Shown here one piece after another: positions 25,213-36,263 of a stretch of 64,000 bases of DNA; position 1 is the first letter of the stretch; each line of letters starts with the position of its first letter. The stretch is taken from the NCBI RefSeq assembly GCF_001884185.1, contig NZ_MAOE01000035.1, forward strand, positions 1 to 64,000. The letters run 5' to 3'. A program made the position numbers and the translations under genes. The notes beneath the pieces are model-generated. The model was not told where the DNA came from, did no database searches, and worked only from the letters and a program-made list of their open reading frames with translations. This stretch comes from Bacillus albus (lineage in GTDB: Bacteria; Bacillota; Bacilli; Bacillales; Bacillaceae_G).

Positions 25213-26886
25213 ATGATGAGCTGGACAAATATATTTTTACTTGTTCAACTTGTTTTTGGCGTAATTGTCGGATTGTATTTTTGGCATTTACTTCGAAATC
25301 AGCGAACACAAAAAGTTTCAATTGATCGAGAATCAAAAAAAGAATTAGAACAGCTTCGTAAAATGCGCGAGATTTCTTTAACAGAGCCGCTTGCGGAAAA
25401 GGTGCGTCCTACATCCTTTTTAGATATTGTAGGGCAAGAAGACGGGATTAAGTCGTTAAAAGCGGCTCTTTGTGGCCCGAACCCGCAACATGTAATTATA
25501 TATGGTCCGCCAGGTGTCGGAAAGACAGCGGCAGCACGTCTCGTATTAGAAGAAGCGAAGCGAAATCCAAAATCTCCATTTCGCACAAATGCAACATTTA
25601 TTGAACTAGATGCGACGACAGCAAGGTTTGATGAACGTGGTATTGCAGACCCTTTAATCGGTTCGGTGCATGATCCAATTTATCAAGGTGCTGGTGCGAT
25701 GGGGCAAGCAGGTATTCCACAACCGAAAAAAGGTGCGGTAACAGATGCACATGGTGGTATTTTGTTTATTGATGAGATTGGTGAACTACATCCAATTCAA
25801 ATGAACAAAATGTTAAAGGTGTTAGAAGATCGAAAAGTGTTTTTGGAAAGTGCGTACTACAGTGAAGAGAATACGATGATTCCAACGTATATACATGACA
25901 TTTTTCAAAAAGGTTTACCAGCCGATTTTCGCTTAGTTGGGGCGACGACACGTTCACCAGAGGAGATTCCTCCTGCTATTCGGTCGCGCTGTTTAGAAGT
26001 GTTCTTCCGTGAGTTAGATACAGAAGAAATTCAAAAAGTAGCGAAGAATGCAGCTGACAAAGTGGAAATGCAAATCGGTGAAAATGGTATTGAAATGATT
26101 GGGATGTATGCGAGAAATGGACGAGAAGCGATTAATCTTGTACAAATTTCTGCAGGTATGGCAATAAATGAAGAACGCCCATTCATTAAAGATGAAGATA
26201 TAGAGTGGGTTGTTCACTCTAGTCAGCTTACGCCGAAGTATGAAAAACGTATTTATCCTATTCCGAGAATTGGTCTTGTAAATGGACTTGCTGTATACGG
26301 ACCGAATACAGGCGCGTTATTAGAAATTGAAGTAACAGCAATCAAGGCGAAAGATAAAGGATCGGTAAATGTTACCGGTATTGTTGAAGAGGAAAGTATT
26401 GGTAGTCAAACGAAATCCATTCGCCGTAAAAGTATGGCGAAAGGTTCTGTAGATAATGTATTAACAGTACTTCGTTCTCTAGATGTGTTGCCAGAGGGGT
26501 ACGATATACATATTAATTTTCCGGGTGGTATCCCGATTGATGGGCCTTCGGCAGGTATTGCGATGGCAACAGGTGTGTATTCAGCAGTGCATCGTACGTA
26601 TGTGAATAATGAAGTAGCGATGACTGGTGAGATAAGTATACACGGAGAAGTGAAACCTATCGGTGGTGTGTACGCGAAAATAAAAGCTGCGAAAAAGGCG
26701 GGAGCTAAGAAAGTTATCATTCCTGCTGAAAACATGCAACCATTTTTGTACACAATAAAGGGAATTGAAATCATTCCTGTTCGTAAGTTAAAAGAAGTAT
26801 TTGAGCTAACATTTATGCAAGAAAATATGCACCGAGAGCTTGATATACATACTGCTGTGGACGAGACAGATGCACAATCAATGTGA
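25213..26886 (+). CDS. lonB: ATP-dependent protease LonB
   Basis: The 557-aa LonB-type protease has an N-terminal membrane anchor (residues 6-26), an AAA+ domain with Walker A GPPGVGKT (98-105), and a C-terminal Lon protease domain with the catalytic serine in DGPSAGIAM. In B. subtilis LonB is a sporulation-associated, forespore-expressed paralogue located just before lonA, as here. GGGAGG precedes the ATG pair at 25213/25216. Confidence 0.95.
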   Translation: MMSWTNIFLLVQLVFGVIVGLYFWHLLRNQRTQKVSIDRESKKELEQLRKMREISLTEPLAEKVRPTSFLDIVGQEDGIKSLKAALCGPNPQHVIIYGPPGVGKTAAARLVLEEAKRNPKSPFRTNATFIELDATTARFDERGIADPLIGSVHDPIYQGAGAMGQAGIPQPKKGAVTDAHGGILFIDEIGELHPIQMNKMLKVLEDRKVFLESAYYSEENTMIPTYIHDIFQKGLPADFRLVGATTRSPEEIPPAIRSRCLEVFFRELDTEEIQKVAKNAADKVEMQIGENGIEMIGMYARNGREAINLVQISAGMAINEERPFIKDEDIEWVVHSSQLTPKYEKRIYPIPRIGLVNGLAVYGPNTGALLEIEVTAIKAKDKGSVNVTGIVEEESIGSQTKSIRRKSMAKGSVDNVLTVLRSLDVLPEGYDIHINFPGGIPIDGPSAGIAMATGVYSAVHRTYVNNEVAMTGEISIHGEVKPIGGVYAKIKAAKKAGAKKVIIPAENMQPFLYTIKGIEIIPVRKLKEVFELTFMQENMHRELDIHTAVDETDAQSM

Positions 26887-26910
26887 GAATGTACGATAAT
26901 AAAATTTGCC

Positions 26911-26951
26911 AGACTTCGTTTAAGTTTGTATGCTTAAGCGGAGTCTTTTTT
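26911..26951 (+). terminator. Intrinsic terminator after lonB
   Basis: AGACT-CG-TTAAG pairs with CTTAA-CG-AGTCT, followed by T6. Confidence 0.85.
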
Positions 26952-27070
26952 CCTTTTTATAAGGGAGAAAAAACGTGGGATTTACAATTGCGGAAAATCT
27001 CTGCAATTGCATCTAGATGTATTGTAATATAAAATAGTTGAACAGGAGTTTAATTTATTATGGAGGTGCT

Positions 27071-29401
27071 ATGTCTAGTATGAATACGAATGAAAGAATC
27101 GTGCCCCTCCTACCATTAAGAGGCGTTCTCGTATATCCAACGATGGTTCTGCATCTTGATGTAGGACGTGATAAATCGATACAAGCACTAGAGCAGGCGG
27201 CAATGGATGAAAATATTATCTTTTTAGCAATGCAAAAAGAAATGAATATCGATGATCCGAAAGAAGATGACATATATAGTGTAGGTACAGTGGCGAAAGT
27301 GAAGCAAATGTTAAAATTGCCGAACGGTACGCTTCGTGTCCTTGTAGAAGGTTTACATAGAGCAGAAGTAGTAGAGTTTATTGAAGAAGAAAATGTAGTG
27401 CAAGTTTCTATTAAAACGGTAACGGAAGAAGTGGAAGCTGATGTAGAAGAGAAAGCTCTTATGCGTACATTACTAGAGCATTTCGAACAATATATTAAAG
27501 TTTCGAAAAAAGTTTCAAATGAAACATTTGCAACGGTAGCTGATGTAGAAGAGCCAGGAAGATTAGCTGATTTAATTGCTTCTCACTTGCCAATTAAAAC
27601 GAAGCAGAAACAAGAGATTTTAGAGATTATATCTGTGAAAGAACGATTACATACACTTATTTCAATTATTCAAGATGAACAAGAATTACTTAGTTTAGAA
27701 AAGAAAATTGGACAAAAAGTGAAACGTTCAATGGAGCGCACGCAAAAAGAATATTTCTTACGTGAGCAAATGAAGGCGATTCAAACTGAACTTGGCGATA
27801 AAGAAGGTAAGGGCGGGGAAGTTGAAGAGCTTCGTGAGAAAATTGAACAGTCGGGAATGCCTGAAGAAACAATGAAGGCGGCACTGAAAGAATTAGATCG
27901 TTATGAAAAGTTACCAGCAAGTTCTGCGGAGAGTGGTGTCATTCGCAATTATATGGACTGGTTATTAGCACTTCCGTGGACAGAAGCAACAGAAGATATG
28001 ATTGATCTTGCTCATTCGGAAGAGATTTTAAACAAAGATCATTACGGTCTTGAGAAAGTGAAAGAGCGCGTACTTGAATATTTAGCGGTACAGAAGTTAA
28101 CGAATTCATTAAAAGGACCTATCCTTTGCTTAGTAGGACCTCCTGGAGTCGGAAAAACTTCGTTAGCGCGTTCCATTGCAACATCATTAAATCGTAACTT
28201 TGTCCGTGTATCCCTTGGTGGTGTACGTGATGAATCTGAAATTCGTGGTCACCGCCGTACGTATGTTGGAGCAATGCCAGGACGCATTATTCAAGGTATG
28301 AAAAAGGCGAAATCAGTTAATCCGGTCTTCTTATTAGATGAGATTGATAAAATGTCTAACGATTTCCGTGGAGATCCATCAGCAGCATTACTTGAAGTGT
28401 TAGACCCAGAACAAAACCATAACTTCAGTGATCATTACATTGAAGAACCATATGATTTATCAAAAGTTATGTTTGTAGCAACTGCAAATACACTTTCAAG
28501 TATTCCAGGCCCATTACTTGACCGGATGGAAATTATTTCGATTGCTGGCTATACAGAACTTGAAAAAGTTCACATTGCTCGTGAACATCTATTACCGAAA
28601 CAATTAAAAGAGCATGGCTTACGAAAAGGTAATTTACAAGTACGTGATGAAGCGCTTCTTGAAATTATTCGTTATTATACACGTGAGGCTGGTGTTCGTA
28701 CACTAGAGCGCCAAATTGCAAAAGTTTGTCGTAAAGCAGCAAAAATAATTGTTACAGCAGAACGCAAGCGTATTGTAGTAACCGAGAAAAATGTTGTTGA
28801 TTTACTTGGTAAGCACATATTCCGTTACGGGCAAGCTGAGAAAACAGACCAAGTTGGAATGGCAACAGGGTTAGCGTATACAGCAGCAGGTGGCGATACA
28901 CTTGCGATTGAAGTGTCTGTAGCGCCAGGTAAAGGGAAATTAATTTTAACAGGGAAACTTGGGGATGTTATGAAAGAATCCGCACAAGCAGCGTTTAGTT
29001 ATATTCGTTCTCGTGCAGAAGAGCTTAAGATTGATCCGAATTTCCATGAGAAAAATGATATTCATATTCATGTTCCAGAAGGAGCAGTTCCAAAAGATGG
29101 ACCGTCAGCAGGTATTACGATGGCAACGGCACTTATTTCTGCATTAACAGGTATTCCTGTAAGTAAAGAAGTAGGGATGACAGGTGAAATTACACTTCGT
29201 GGTCGTGTATTACCGATTGGTGGTTTAAAAGAAAAAACATTAAGTGCTCACCGCGCAGGCTTAACAAAAATTATTTTGCCAGCAGAAAACGAGAAAGATT
29301 TAGATGATATTCCAGAAAGCGTAAAAGAAAACCTTACGTTTGTGCTTGCATCTCATTTAGATGAAGTATTGGAGCACGCATTAGTAGGAGTGAAACAATG
29401 A
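27071..29401 (+). CDS. lon: ATP-dependent protease LonA
   Basis: The main soluble Lon protease; it degrades misfolded and regulatory proteins. The 776-aa protein has the LON substrate-binding N-domain ([13 protein letters not shown]), an AAA+ module with Walker [10 protein letters not shown] and Walker [10 protein letters not shown], and a protease domain with Ser in KDGPSAGIT and the partner Lys in GGLKEKTL. The ATG at 27071 follows GGAGGT; the in-frame upstream codon at 27038 is ignored. Its stop overlaps the ysxC start (ATGA), so the two are coupled. Confidence 0.97.
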   Translation: MSSMNTNERIVPLLPLRGVLVYPTMVLHLDVGRDKSIQALEQAAMDENIIFLAMQKEMNIDDPKEDDIYSVGTVAKVKQMLKLPNGTLRVLVEGLHRAEVVEFIEEENVVQVSIKTVTEEVEADVEEKALMRTLLEHFEQYIKVSKKVSNETFATVADVEEPGRLADLIASHLPIKTKQKQEILEIISVKERLHTLISIIQDEQELLSLEKKIGQKVKRSMERTQKEYFLREQMKAIQTELGDKEGKGGEVEELREKIEQSGMPEETMKAALKELDRYEKLPASSAESGVIRNYMDWLLALPWTEATEDMIDLAHSEEILNKDHYGLEKVKERVLEYLAVQKLTNSLKGPILCLVGPPGVGKTSLARSIATSLNRNFVRVSLGGVRDESEIRGHRRTYVGAMPGRIIQGMKKAKSVNPVFLLDEIDKMSNDFRGDPSAALLEVLDPEQNHNFSDHYIEEPYDLSKVMFVATANTLSSIPGPLLDRMEIISIAGYTELEKVHIAREHLLPKQLKEHGLRKGNLQVRDEALLEIIRYYTREAGVRTLERQIAKVCRKAAKIIVTAERKRIVVTEKNVVDLLGKHIFRYGQAEKTDQVGMATGLAYTAAGGDTLAIEVSVAPGKGKLILTGKLGDVMKESAQAAFSYIRSRAEELKIDPNFHEKNDIHIHVPEGAVPKDGPSAGITMATALISALTGIPVSKEVGMTGEITLRGRVLPIGGLKEKTLSAHRAGLTKIILPAENEKDLDDIPESVKENLTFVLASHLDEVLEHALVGVKQ

Positions 29402-29994
29402 AAGTAACAAAAGCAGATATTGTAATTAGTGCTGTTAAACCAGAACAATATCCAGACAGTGATTTACCAGAAATTGCATTAGCAGGTCGTTCGAATGTCG
29501 GGAAGTCTTCCTTTATTAATAAAATTTTAAATCGTAAAAAGTTAGTTCGTATTTCTTCTAAACCAGGAAAAACGCAAACGTTGAACTTTTTCTTAATCAA
29601 TGAAATGATGCATTTTGTTGACGTTCCAGGTTATGGATATGCGAAAGTATCTAAATCAGAACGCGCAGCATGGGGCAAGATGATTGAAACTTACTTTACA
29701 ACGCGTGAACAATTGGACGCAGCTGTATTAGTAGTTGATTTACGTCACAAACCAACAAGCGATGACGTGATGATGTATGATTTCTTAAAGCATTATGAAA
29801 TCCCAACAATTATTATTGCGACGAAAGCCGATAAAATTCCGAAAGGGAAATGGCAGAAGCATTTAAAAGTTGTAAAAGAAACGCTTGCTGTTGAAATTGG
29901 CGATGAAATTGTTCTATTCTCTTCTGAAACAGGACTTGGAAAAGAAGAAGCGTGGAAGGCAATTCATAAAATGACAAAAACAAAAAACGCGTGA
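29398..29994 (+). CDS. ysxC: Ribosome biogenesis GTP-binding protein YsxC/EngB
   Basis: Essential small GTPase for assembly of the 50S subunit. The 198-aa protein shows G1 [10 protein letters not shown]3 DVPGYGYA, G4 TKADK and a short N-terminal strand region. The start overlaps the lonA stop by 4 bases, as in other bacilli. Ends with a hairpin terminator that may also serve the convergent ohr gene. Confidence 0.96.
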   Translation: MKVTKADIVISAVKPEQYPDSDLPEIALAGRSNVGKSSFINKILNRKKLVRISSKPGKTQTLNFFLINEMMHFVDVPGYGYAKVSKSERAAWGKMIETYFTTREQLDAAVLVVDLRHKPTSDDVMMYDFLKHYEIPTIIIATKADKIPKGKWQKHLKVVKETLAVEIGDEIVLFSSETGLGKEEAWKAIHKMTKTKNA

Positions 29995-30013
29995 CGAATG
30001 TCGCGCGTTTTTT
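29982..30013. terminator. Terminator between ysxC and ohr
   Basis: AAAAAACGCG pairs with CGCGTTTTTT; the symmetry allows use from both sides. Confidence 0.75.
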
Positions 30014-30030
30014 GTTATTTACTACATTTT

Positions 30031-30447
30031 TTATTTTACGTTTAATGTAACCTCGATATTTCCTCTCGTTGCTTTCGAATACGGACATACACCGTGAGCT
30101 GCTTCTACAAGTTCTTGTGCTTCGCTATGTGAGACACCAGCAACATGTACATCAAGTACAGCAGATAGGCCGAAACCACCATCTGTATCTTTTCCGATAG
30201 AAACGTGAGCAGTTACTTCTGTACTTTCTACTTTCATACGTTTTGTACGAATGACAAGTTGTAATGCACTATCAAAACAAGCGGCATAACCAGCAGCAAA
30301 TAGTTGTTCTGGATTTGTTGCTTCTCCGCCTGCACCGCCTAGTGCTTTCGGCATTTTTACATCAAGATTTAATATGCCATCATCTGAAACGACTTTCCCG
30401 TTTCTTCCACCTGTAGCAGTTACTGAAGCAGTATATAATTTATCCAT
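30031..30447 (-). CDS. Organic hydroperoxide resistance protein Ohr
   Basis: The 138-aa thiol peroxidase of the Ohr/OsmC family reduces organic peroxides. The two catalytic cysteines are in place: Cys57 in GYAACFDSA and Cys121 in GVCPYSKAT. It is cotranscribed with the OhrR-type gene directly upstream on the minus strand (2 bases apart). RBS AAAGGGG on the minus strand. Confidence 0.95.
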   Translation of the reverse strand: MDKLYTASVTATGGRNGKVVSDDGILNLDVKMPKALGGAGGEATNPEQLFAAGYAACFDSALQLVIRTKRMKVESTEVTAHVSIGKDTDGGFGLSAVLDVHVAGVSHSEAQELVEAAHGVCPYSKATRGNIEVTLNVK

Positions 30448-30449
30448 GT

Positions 30450-30902
30450 TTATTCCCCTTTTCTATCATTAATTGTTTTCATTGTTTCAATTAGTTTATT
30501 TAATTGAAGTAATAAAGAACGATATTCTTGTTCTGTAATTCCTAAATTTGTAGCCATCGTTGTCGGTAATGAACAAGCCTTCTCTTTTAAATCTTTACCT
30601 TGTTCTGTTAATTCAATACAAACTTTGCGCTCGTCTTCTTTGGAACGAACACGTTTTACGAGGTTTAATGATTCCATTCGCTTTAACATAGGTGTTAACG
30701 TACCGGAATCTAAAAATAGACGTTCTCCAATTTCCTTTACTGTTAATCCGTCTTGCTCCCATAGTACGAGTAAAGTAATGTACTGCGGATACGTAATACC
30801 CATCTCTTCTAAATATGGTCGATAAAAGCGGGTGACTTCTTTAGAACAGGCGTAAATAGAAAAACAAAGTTGGTTATCTAGATGTAAAGAATCCTCTGTC
30901 AT
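30450..30902 (-). CDS. OhrR-type MarR-family peroxide sensor
   Basis: A 150-aa winged-helix repressor of the MarR family. The N-terminal QLCFSIYACSKEV holds the reactive Cys13 expected of OhrR, which is oxidised by organic peroxides to release DNA. The HTH lies near residues 55-80 (LTVKEIGERLFLDSGTLTPML). I start at 30902 after AAAGGAG; the frame is open to 30932, but that start would run into the operator-like palindrome. It precedes ohr in one operon. Confidence 0.92.
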   Translation of the reverse strand: MTEDSLHLDNQLCFSIYACSKEVTRFYRPYLEEMGITYPQYITLLVLWEQDGLTVKEIGERLFLDSGTLTPMLKRMESLNLVKRVRSKEDERKVCIELTEQGKDLKEKACSLPTTMATNLGITEQEYRSLLLQLNKLIETMKTINDRKGE

Positions 30903-30917
30903 ACATAACTCCTTTCT

Positions 30918-30941
30918 AATTAAGTTGTGCACAATTTAATT
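30918..30941. promoter_or_regulatory. Probable OhrR operator
   Basis: A near-perfect 24-base palindrome centred on TTGTGCACAA with AATTAA/TTAATT arms (one mismatch pair) lies 15 bases upstream of the ohrR start. Position and AT-rich symmetry suit autoregulation. Confidence 0.6.
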
Positions 30942-31318
30942 TTGTAAAACTAATATAACGAAAAAGAAATACAATGTCAAATACATTGTATTGAGAAAGT
31001 TTGTGCTACAATTTGGAACAATCATACATATTTTCCTTCATGATGAAAGAAGATAGGAAAGATGATGTTATAATTCATATGGAATAGTTTCCATCACTTG
31101 ATTATGAGGACTTTTTTTGGTAACGTACAAATAGAGTTATTAATTTATAATCATTATAAAGTAGGAAGTTTTTATTAGTTTTACTGAATCTCCTTTATTA
31201 CATACGGAGAATAAATAAAAAAATAATCAGTTGTTCACACGATTGTCAGATTCATAAGAGGAAAGTTGTATTATGATAGTAGATAAAGTGATAAAACGGG
31301 TGAAGGGGGACATGCTGC
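30942..31318. other. Intergenic region between ohrR and hemA
   Basis: AT-rich and without a gene. It must hold the divergent promoters; TATTATG at 31269 with TTGTCA at 31243 (spacing 20) is the best hemA candidate but is imperfect. Confidence 0.4.
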
Positions 31319-32653
31319 GTGCATATTCTTGTTGTTAGTGTAAATTATCGAACAGCCCCTGTAGAATTTCGTGAGAAACTCACATTTCAGGCAGCAGAGC
31401 TAGAGCAAGCAATGACTACATTACAAAATCAAAAGAGCGTGTTAGAGAATGTCATTGTATCAACTTGTAATCGCACTGAGATTTATGCTGTTGTCGATCA
31501 ATTACACACGGGACGGTATTATATTAAGAAGTTTTTAGCTGATTGGTTTCAGCTTGAAATAGAAGAAGTCGCACCATATTTAACTATTTTTGAACAAGAT
31601 GGTGCAATAGATCATTTATTCCGCGTAACGTGCGGTTTAGATTCTATGGTAGTTGGAGAGACGCAAATTTTAGGTCAAATAAAAGATAGCTTTTTAGAAG
31701 CGCAACAAGTAAAAGCAACAGGCACAATTTTTAATGAATTGTTTAAGCAAGTGGTTACGTTAGCAAAACGTGCTCACTCAGAAACGACAATTGGTGAAAG
31801 TGCGATGTCTGTTAGTTATGCTGCTGTTGAGCTTGGGAAGAAAATATTCGGTGAGTTAACAGATTGTCATGTACTTATTCTTGGTGCTGGTAAAATGGGT
31901 GAACTTGCACTGCAAAACTTATATGGAAGCGGTGCTCGTAAAGTAACAGTTATGAACAGGACGCTTTCAAAAGCTGAAGTAATGGCTGAGAAATATATGG
32001 GACATGCAAAACCTTTAAGTGAATTACAATGTGCATTATTAGAAGCTGATATTTTAATTAGTTCCACTGGTGCATCGGATTATGTCATTACGAAAGAGAT
32101 GATGACAAAGGTAGAGAGAATGCGCTCTGGTCGTCCGTTATTTATGGTTGATATTGCAGTACCGCGTGATATTGATCCAGCGATTGATGAATTAGAAGGT
32201 TCTTTCTTATATGATATTGATGATTTGCAAGGAGTAGTGGAAGCGAACCGTGCAGAACGTTTGAAAGAAGCAGAGAAAATTCAATTTATGATTGAAGAGG
32301 AAATTGTTTTATTTAAAACGTGGTTAAGTACACTTGGTGTCGTTCCATTAATATCAGCTCTTCGTGATAAGGCGCTTGCTATTCAAAGTGAAACGATGGA
32401 AAGTTTGGAACGAAAAATACCGAATCTTAGTGATCGTGAGAGAAAAGTAATTAGTAAGCATACGAAAAGTATTATTAATCAATTATTAAAAGACCCAATT
32501 TTAGTAGCGAAAGAAATAGCTGCTGAAGAGGGAGCGGACGAAAAATTAGCGTTATTTGCAAAGATTTTTGATTTAGAAATGGAAGACGTAGAGAGTCGTG
32601 CGGAAGAAGTAGAACATAAAAGAGCGTGGACACCATCCGTTCCATCTTTATAA
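31319..32653 (+). CDS. hemA: Glutamyl-tRNA reductase
   Basis: First committed step of C5 heme synthesis: reduces Glu-tRNA to glutamate-1-semialdehyde with NADPH. The 444-aa protein carries the catalytic Cys50 in VSTCNRTE, the NADPH-binding GAGKMGELA and the C-terminal dimerisation helix. GTG start after GAAGGGGG; the nearby ATG at 31312 is out of frame. First gene of hemAXCDBL. Confidence 0.97.
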   Translation: MHILVVSVNYRTAPVEFREKLTFQAAELEQAMTTLQNQKSVLENVIVSTCNRTEIYAVVDQLHTGRYYIKKFLADWFQLEIEEVAPYLTIFEQDGAIDHLFRVTCGLDSMVVGETQILGQIKDSFLEAQQVKATGTIFNELFKQVVTLAKRAHSETTIGESAMSVSYAAVELGKKIFGELTDCHVLILGAGKMGELALQNLYGSGARKVTVMNRTLSKAEVMAEKYMGHAKPLSELQCALLEADILISSTGASDYVITKEMMTKVERMRSGRPLFMVDIAVPRDIDPAIDELEGSFLYDIDDLQGVVEANRAERLKEAEKIQFMIEEEIVLFKTWLSTLGVVPLISALRDKALAIQSETMESLERKIPNLSDRERKVISKHTKSIINQLLKDPILVAKEIAAEEGADEKLALFAKIFDLEMEDVESRAEEVEHKRAWTPSVPSL

Positions 32654-32670
32654 TTTGGAAGGATGATCGG

Positions 32671-33504
32671 ATGAGTTTTTTAAATAACAGTATTATTTAT
32701 CATATTGCAATTATTTTATATGCTTGTAGCATTAGTTTATATTTTATAGATTATTTCCAAAGTAACCGAAAGGCGAATCGATTTGCTTTTTGGTTACTTT
32801 CGATTGTATGGGTTCTGCAGTCTATTTTCATGTTACTTCGGGCTACAGATTCAGAAACGAATCCAATATTAACTTTATTATCAGGGATTTATTTTTATGT
32901 TTGGCTGTTGATTACGATGTCTTTAGTCATTAATCGATTTATGAGGATTGACTTTTTAGTCTTTTTTACAAATGTTGTTGCGTTTGGGGTAAGTGCTTTT
33001 TCTATTTTTACACCGCTCGGAAAGATGTCGCCAGTACTTGCAGAGCAATTAGTTTCGGAGCTTGTATACGTACATGTCGGTATGGCTATTATTTCTTATG
33101 CAACGTTCACTGTATCGTTCATTTTTTCTATTATGTATTTATTGCAATATCGCCTATTAAAAAAGAAAAAATGGAATGCGAGATTAAGAAGGTTAGGAAA
33201 TTTACCGAAGCTAGAATCGATGTCTTACGGGTTAAATTTATTTTCTGTTCCATTTTTCTTACTAGCTATTTTATTAGGATGCATATGGGGATATACAAAA
33301 TTGGACAATTTTCATTGGTATGATACGAAAGTAATCGGGTCTTTTGTCGTTCTATTTGTATATTGTGCGGGTCTTTATTTACGAGCGGCAGATGTGTTGC
33401 AAGGGAAGAAAATAGTGCAGTGGAATATCGGAGCATTTCTCGTAATGCTAATTAATATTTTTCTATTAAGCAGTTTATCCAACTTCCACTTTTGGTATTT
33501 ATAA
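32671..33504 (+). CDS. hemX: HemX, heme-operon membrane protein
   Basis: The 277-aa protein has about eight hydrophobic segments and a cytochrome c assembly (CcsA-like) type core. In B. subtilis HemX lowers the amount of HemA. The frame is open back into hemA, but the ATG at 32671 after GGAAGGATG is the natural start. Lies between hemA and hemC as in other bacilli. Confidence 0.93.
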   Translation: MSFLNNSIIYHIAIILYACSISLYFIDYFQSNRKANRFAFWLLSIVWVLQSIFMLLRATDSETNPILTLLSGIYFYVWLLITMSLVINRFMRIDFLVFFTNVVAFGVSAFSIFTPLGKMSPVLAEQLVSELVYVHVGMAIISYATFTVSFIFSIMYLLQYRLLKKKKWNARLRRLGNLPKLESMSYGLNLFSVPFFLLAILLGCIWGYTKLDNFHWYDTKVIGSFVVLFVYCAGLYLRAADVLQGKKIVQWNIGAFLVMLINIFLLSSLSNFHFWYL

Positions 33505-33519
33505 TGAGGAGAGAAAATT

Positions 33520-34449
33520 ATGCGCAAAATTATTGTAGGGTCACGAAAGAGTAAATTAGCATTAACGCAAACAAACTGGTTTATTGATCAGTTAAAAGCG
33601 CTAGGTTTACCATATGAATTTGAAGTGAAAGAAATCGTCACAAAAGGTGATGTTATTTTAGATGTTACTCTTTCAAAAGTAGGCGGAAAAGGCTTATTTG
33701 TGAAAGAGATTGAACATGCGTTACTTACGAAAGAAATTGATATGGCTGTACATAGTATGAAAGATATGCCGGCCGTACTTCCAGAAGGGTTAATGATTGG
33801 TTGTACGCCAAAGCGTGTTGACCCTAGAGATGCTTTTATCTCAAAAAGCGGAGCGTCGTTTAAAGAGTTAGCAGAAGGTGCTATTTTAGGTACGAGTAGT
33901 TTAAGACGTAGTGCACAATTGTTAGCTGCGAGACCAGATTTACAAGTGAAGTGGATACGCGGAAATATCGATACACGTTTACGTAAATTAAAAGAAGAAG
34001 ATTACGACGCTATTATTTTAGCGACAGCTGGATTACAAAGAATGGGCTGGGATAATGAAGTTATTACAGAACATTTAGATGAGACGTTATGTGTACCTGC
34101 TGTAGGGCAAGGTGCATTAGCGATTGAGTGTCGTGAAGATGATAAGGATTTACTACAGTTGTTAGTGCATATGAATGATGCAGTAACAGAAAAAACAGTG
34201 GCAGCAGAACGAGTATTTCTTCATAAACTTGAAGGTGGCTGCCAAGTTCCAATCGCTGGATATGCAACTTTTACAGAAAACGATGCAATCGAATTAACAG
34301 CTCTTGTCGGGTCTATGGACGGTTCTGTTTTATTGAAAGAAACAGTAGTAGGAACTGATCCAGAGCAAGTAGGATTAGAGGCTGCGGACCGTTTAATTAA
34401 ACAAGGCGCAAAAGAACTCATTCTTGCTGCAAATAAGGGGCAGCAATAA
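33520..34449 (+). CDS. hemC: Porphobilinogen deaminase (hydroxymethylbilane synthase)
   Basis: Joins four porphobilinogens into hydroxymethylbilane. The 309-aa protein keeps the dipyrromethane cofactor cysteine, Cys241 in LEGGCQVP, the catalytic aspartate in the AVHSMKDMP stretch, and the substrate-binding arginines in GTSSLRR. Followed within 2 bases by hemD. Confidence 0.97.
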   Translation: MRKIIVGSRKSKLALTQTNWFIDQLKALGLPYEFEVKEIVTKGDVILDVTLSKVGGKGLFVKEIEHALLTKEIDMAVHSMKDMPAVLPEGLMIGCTPKRVDPRDAFISKSGASFKELAEGAILGTSSLRRSAQLLAARPDLQVKWIRGNIDTRLRKLKEEDYDAIILATAGLQRMGWDNEVITEHLDETLCVPAVGQGALAIECREDDKDLLQLLVHMNDAVTEKTVAAERVFLHKLEGGCQVPIAGYATFTENDAIELTALVGSMDGSVLLKETVVGTDPEQVGLEAADRLIKQGAKELILAANKGQQ

Positions 34450-34451
34450 AT

Positions 34452-35204
34452 ATGAACGCTCTCGCTGGCAAAACGGTATTGATTACACGTGCCCAGCATC
34501 AAGCAAAACAAATGAGTGTAGCGGTGACAGAAAAGAGCGGAATTCCATTGGAAATTCCGCTTTTGCGTATGGAAGGTATGTCTCATAGGCAAATTCAACA
34601 TATAGCAGGGCAGCTGCATTCATATGACTGGGTTATTTTTACGAGTAAAAATGGGGTAGCTTTTTTTCTAGATTGTTTGAGAAAGAAGCTACCTGTAACG
34701 ACTAAAATTGCTGCAGTAGGCGTGAAAACAAAGTTAGAGTTAGAAAAGCGAGGCTATGAAGTGGACTTTGTTCCAACTTCATTTGTTGCAGAAGTATTTG
34801 CAGAAGAGTTTATAAAAAAACTAAGTGGAAACGAGCGTATTTTATTTCCAAAAGGGAATTTAGCAAGAGATGTCATTCCAGTTGCACTTCGAGGCATTGG
34901 TGTTTCTCTAGATGAATTAATCGTATATGGTACGAAAGAAAATGTAGAGAAAAAGCAAGAGCTTATAGAAGCGTTAGAAGCAGAGAAAGTAGACATTATT
35001 ACATTTACGAGCCCTTCAACTGTTGCTAGTTTTGTTCGTCTACTTGAGGGGACAAACTGGAGAGAATGGACAAAAAAATGTACAATTGCTTGTATAGGGC
35101 CTATTACGGAAAAAGAGGCGAGCCTTTATTTTCCGCATATTATTATGCCGAAAGAGTACACTGTAGAAGCATTACTACAATGCATTTGTGAATCTATAAA
35201 GTGA
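34452..35204 (+). CDS. hemD: Uroporphyrinogen-III synthase
   Basis: Cyclises hydroxymethylbilane with inversion of ring D. This enzyme family is poorly conserved. The 250-aa length, the ITRAQHQAKQ start, the WVIFTSKNGV block, the later ITFTSPSTV block, and the place after hemC support the call. The stop codon lies inside the first bases of an intergenic repeat. Confidence 0.93.
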   Translation: MNALAGKTVLITRAQHQAKQMSVAVTEKSGIPLEIPLLRMEGMSHRQIQHIAGQLHSYDWVIFTSKNGVAFFLDCLRKKLPVTTKIAAVGVKTKLELEKRGYEVDFVPTSFVAEVFAEEFIKKLSGNERILFPKGNLARDVIPVALRGIGVSLDELIVYGTKENVEKKQELIEALEAEKVDIITFTSPSTVASFVRLLEGTNWREWTKKCTIACIGPITEKEASLYFPHIIMPKEYTVEALLQCICESIK

Positions 35205-35250
35205 AACTTTAATTAGTGGGGTCTTACTGCCCGTAAATAGCGGGATAAAA
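35198..35250 (+). repeat. Intergenic repeat, copy A
   Basis: Begins AAAGTGAAACTTTAATTAG and ends with CCCG-TAAATAG-CGGG-ATAAAA. It contains two small hairpins (AAAGT/ACTTT and CCCG/CGGG). A diverged copy sits at 39730 and a partial one at base 1. All touch gene ends. Confidence 0.75.
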
Positions 35251-35273
35251 TAAAAGAATGGGGATAGAAATCT

Positions 35274-36263
35274 ATGAACTCTTTACAATTTAATCGTCAT
35301 CGTCGCTTAAGACAAAGTGGTAATATGCGTGCGCTTGTGCGTGAAACGTTTTTACATACGGAAGATTTTATTTACCCTATTTTTGTATTAGAAGGAGAAA
35401 ATGTTCGTAATGAAGTGCCTTCTATGCCAGGCGTATATCAAATGTCTTTAGATTTATTGCAAGCTGAAATGCAAGAAGTTGTTGATTTAGGTATTCGTTC
35501 TGTTATTGTATTCGGTTTACCTGCTGAAAAAGATGAGGTTGGATCATCAGCATATTGTGATCATGGAATTGTGCAACGTGCAATTAAGCAAATTAAAGGC
35601 GAATTCCCTGATTTAGTAGTAGTTGCAGATACATGTTTATGTCAATTCACAAGCCATGGTCATTGCGGTGTAATTGAAGATGGTATTATTTTAAATGACG
35701 AGTCTCTTGCAGTTCTGGCAAAAACAGCTGTAAGTCAAGCGCAAGCAGGAGCAGATATTATTGCGCCATCAAACATGATGGACGGGTTCGTAACAGCAAT
35801 TCGTCATGCATTAGACGAAAATGGTTTTGGACATGTACCAGTTATGTCGTACGCTGTGAAATATTCATCAGCATTTTACGGACCATTCCGTGATGCAGCG
35901 CACGGTGCACCGCAATTTGGTGATCGTAAAACATATCAAATGGACCCAGCGAACCGTATGGAAGCATTCCGTGAAGCAGAATCAGATGTAATGGAAGGGG
36001 CAGATTTCTTAATTGTAAAGCCAGCTCTTTCTTACTTAGATATCGTTCGTGATGTGAAAAATAACTTTAATTTACCAGTCGTTGCTTATAACGTAAGTGG
36101 TGAGTATTCGATGATTAAAGCGGCAGCGCAAAATGGTTGGATTAATGAAAAAGAAGTTGTACTTGAAAAATTAATTAGTATGAAACGTGCAGGAGCAGAT
36201 TTAATTATTACGTATCATGCAAAAGATGCAGCAAGATGGTTACAAGAAGGAGGCGCTAAATAA
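35274..36263 (+). CDS. hemB: Delta-aminolevulinic acid dehydratase (porphobilinogen synthase)
   Basis: Condenses two ALA into porphobilinogen. The 329-aa protein shows zinc-site cysteines Cys121, Cys123 and Cys131 ([12 protein letters not shown]) and the two active-site lysines in AVKYSS and [10 protein letters not shown]. The stop overlaps the hemL start by one base (TAATG). Confidence 0.97.
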   Translation: MNSLQFNRHRRLRQSGNMRALVRETFLHTEDFIYPIFVLEGENVRNEVPSMPGVYQMSLDLLQAEMQEVVDLGIRSVIVFGLPAEKDEVGSSAYCDHGIVQRAIKQIKGEFPDLVVVADTCLCQFTSHGHCGVIEDGIILNDESLAVLAKTAVSQAQAGADIIAPSNMMDGFVTAIRHALDENGFGHVPVMSYAVKYSSAFYGPFRDAAHGAPQFGDRKTYQMDPANRMEAFREAESDVMEGADFLIVKPALSYLDIVRDVKNNFNLPVVAYNVSGEYSMIKAAAQNGWINEKEVVLEKLISMKRAGADLIITYHAKDAARWLQEGGAK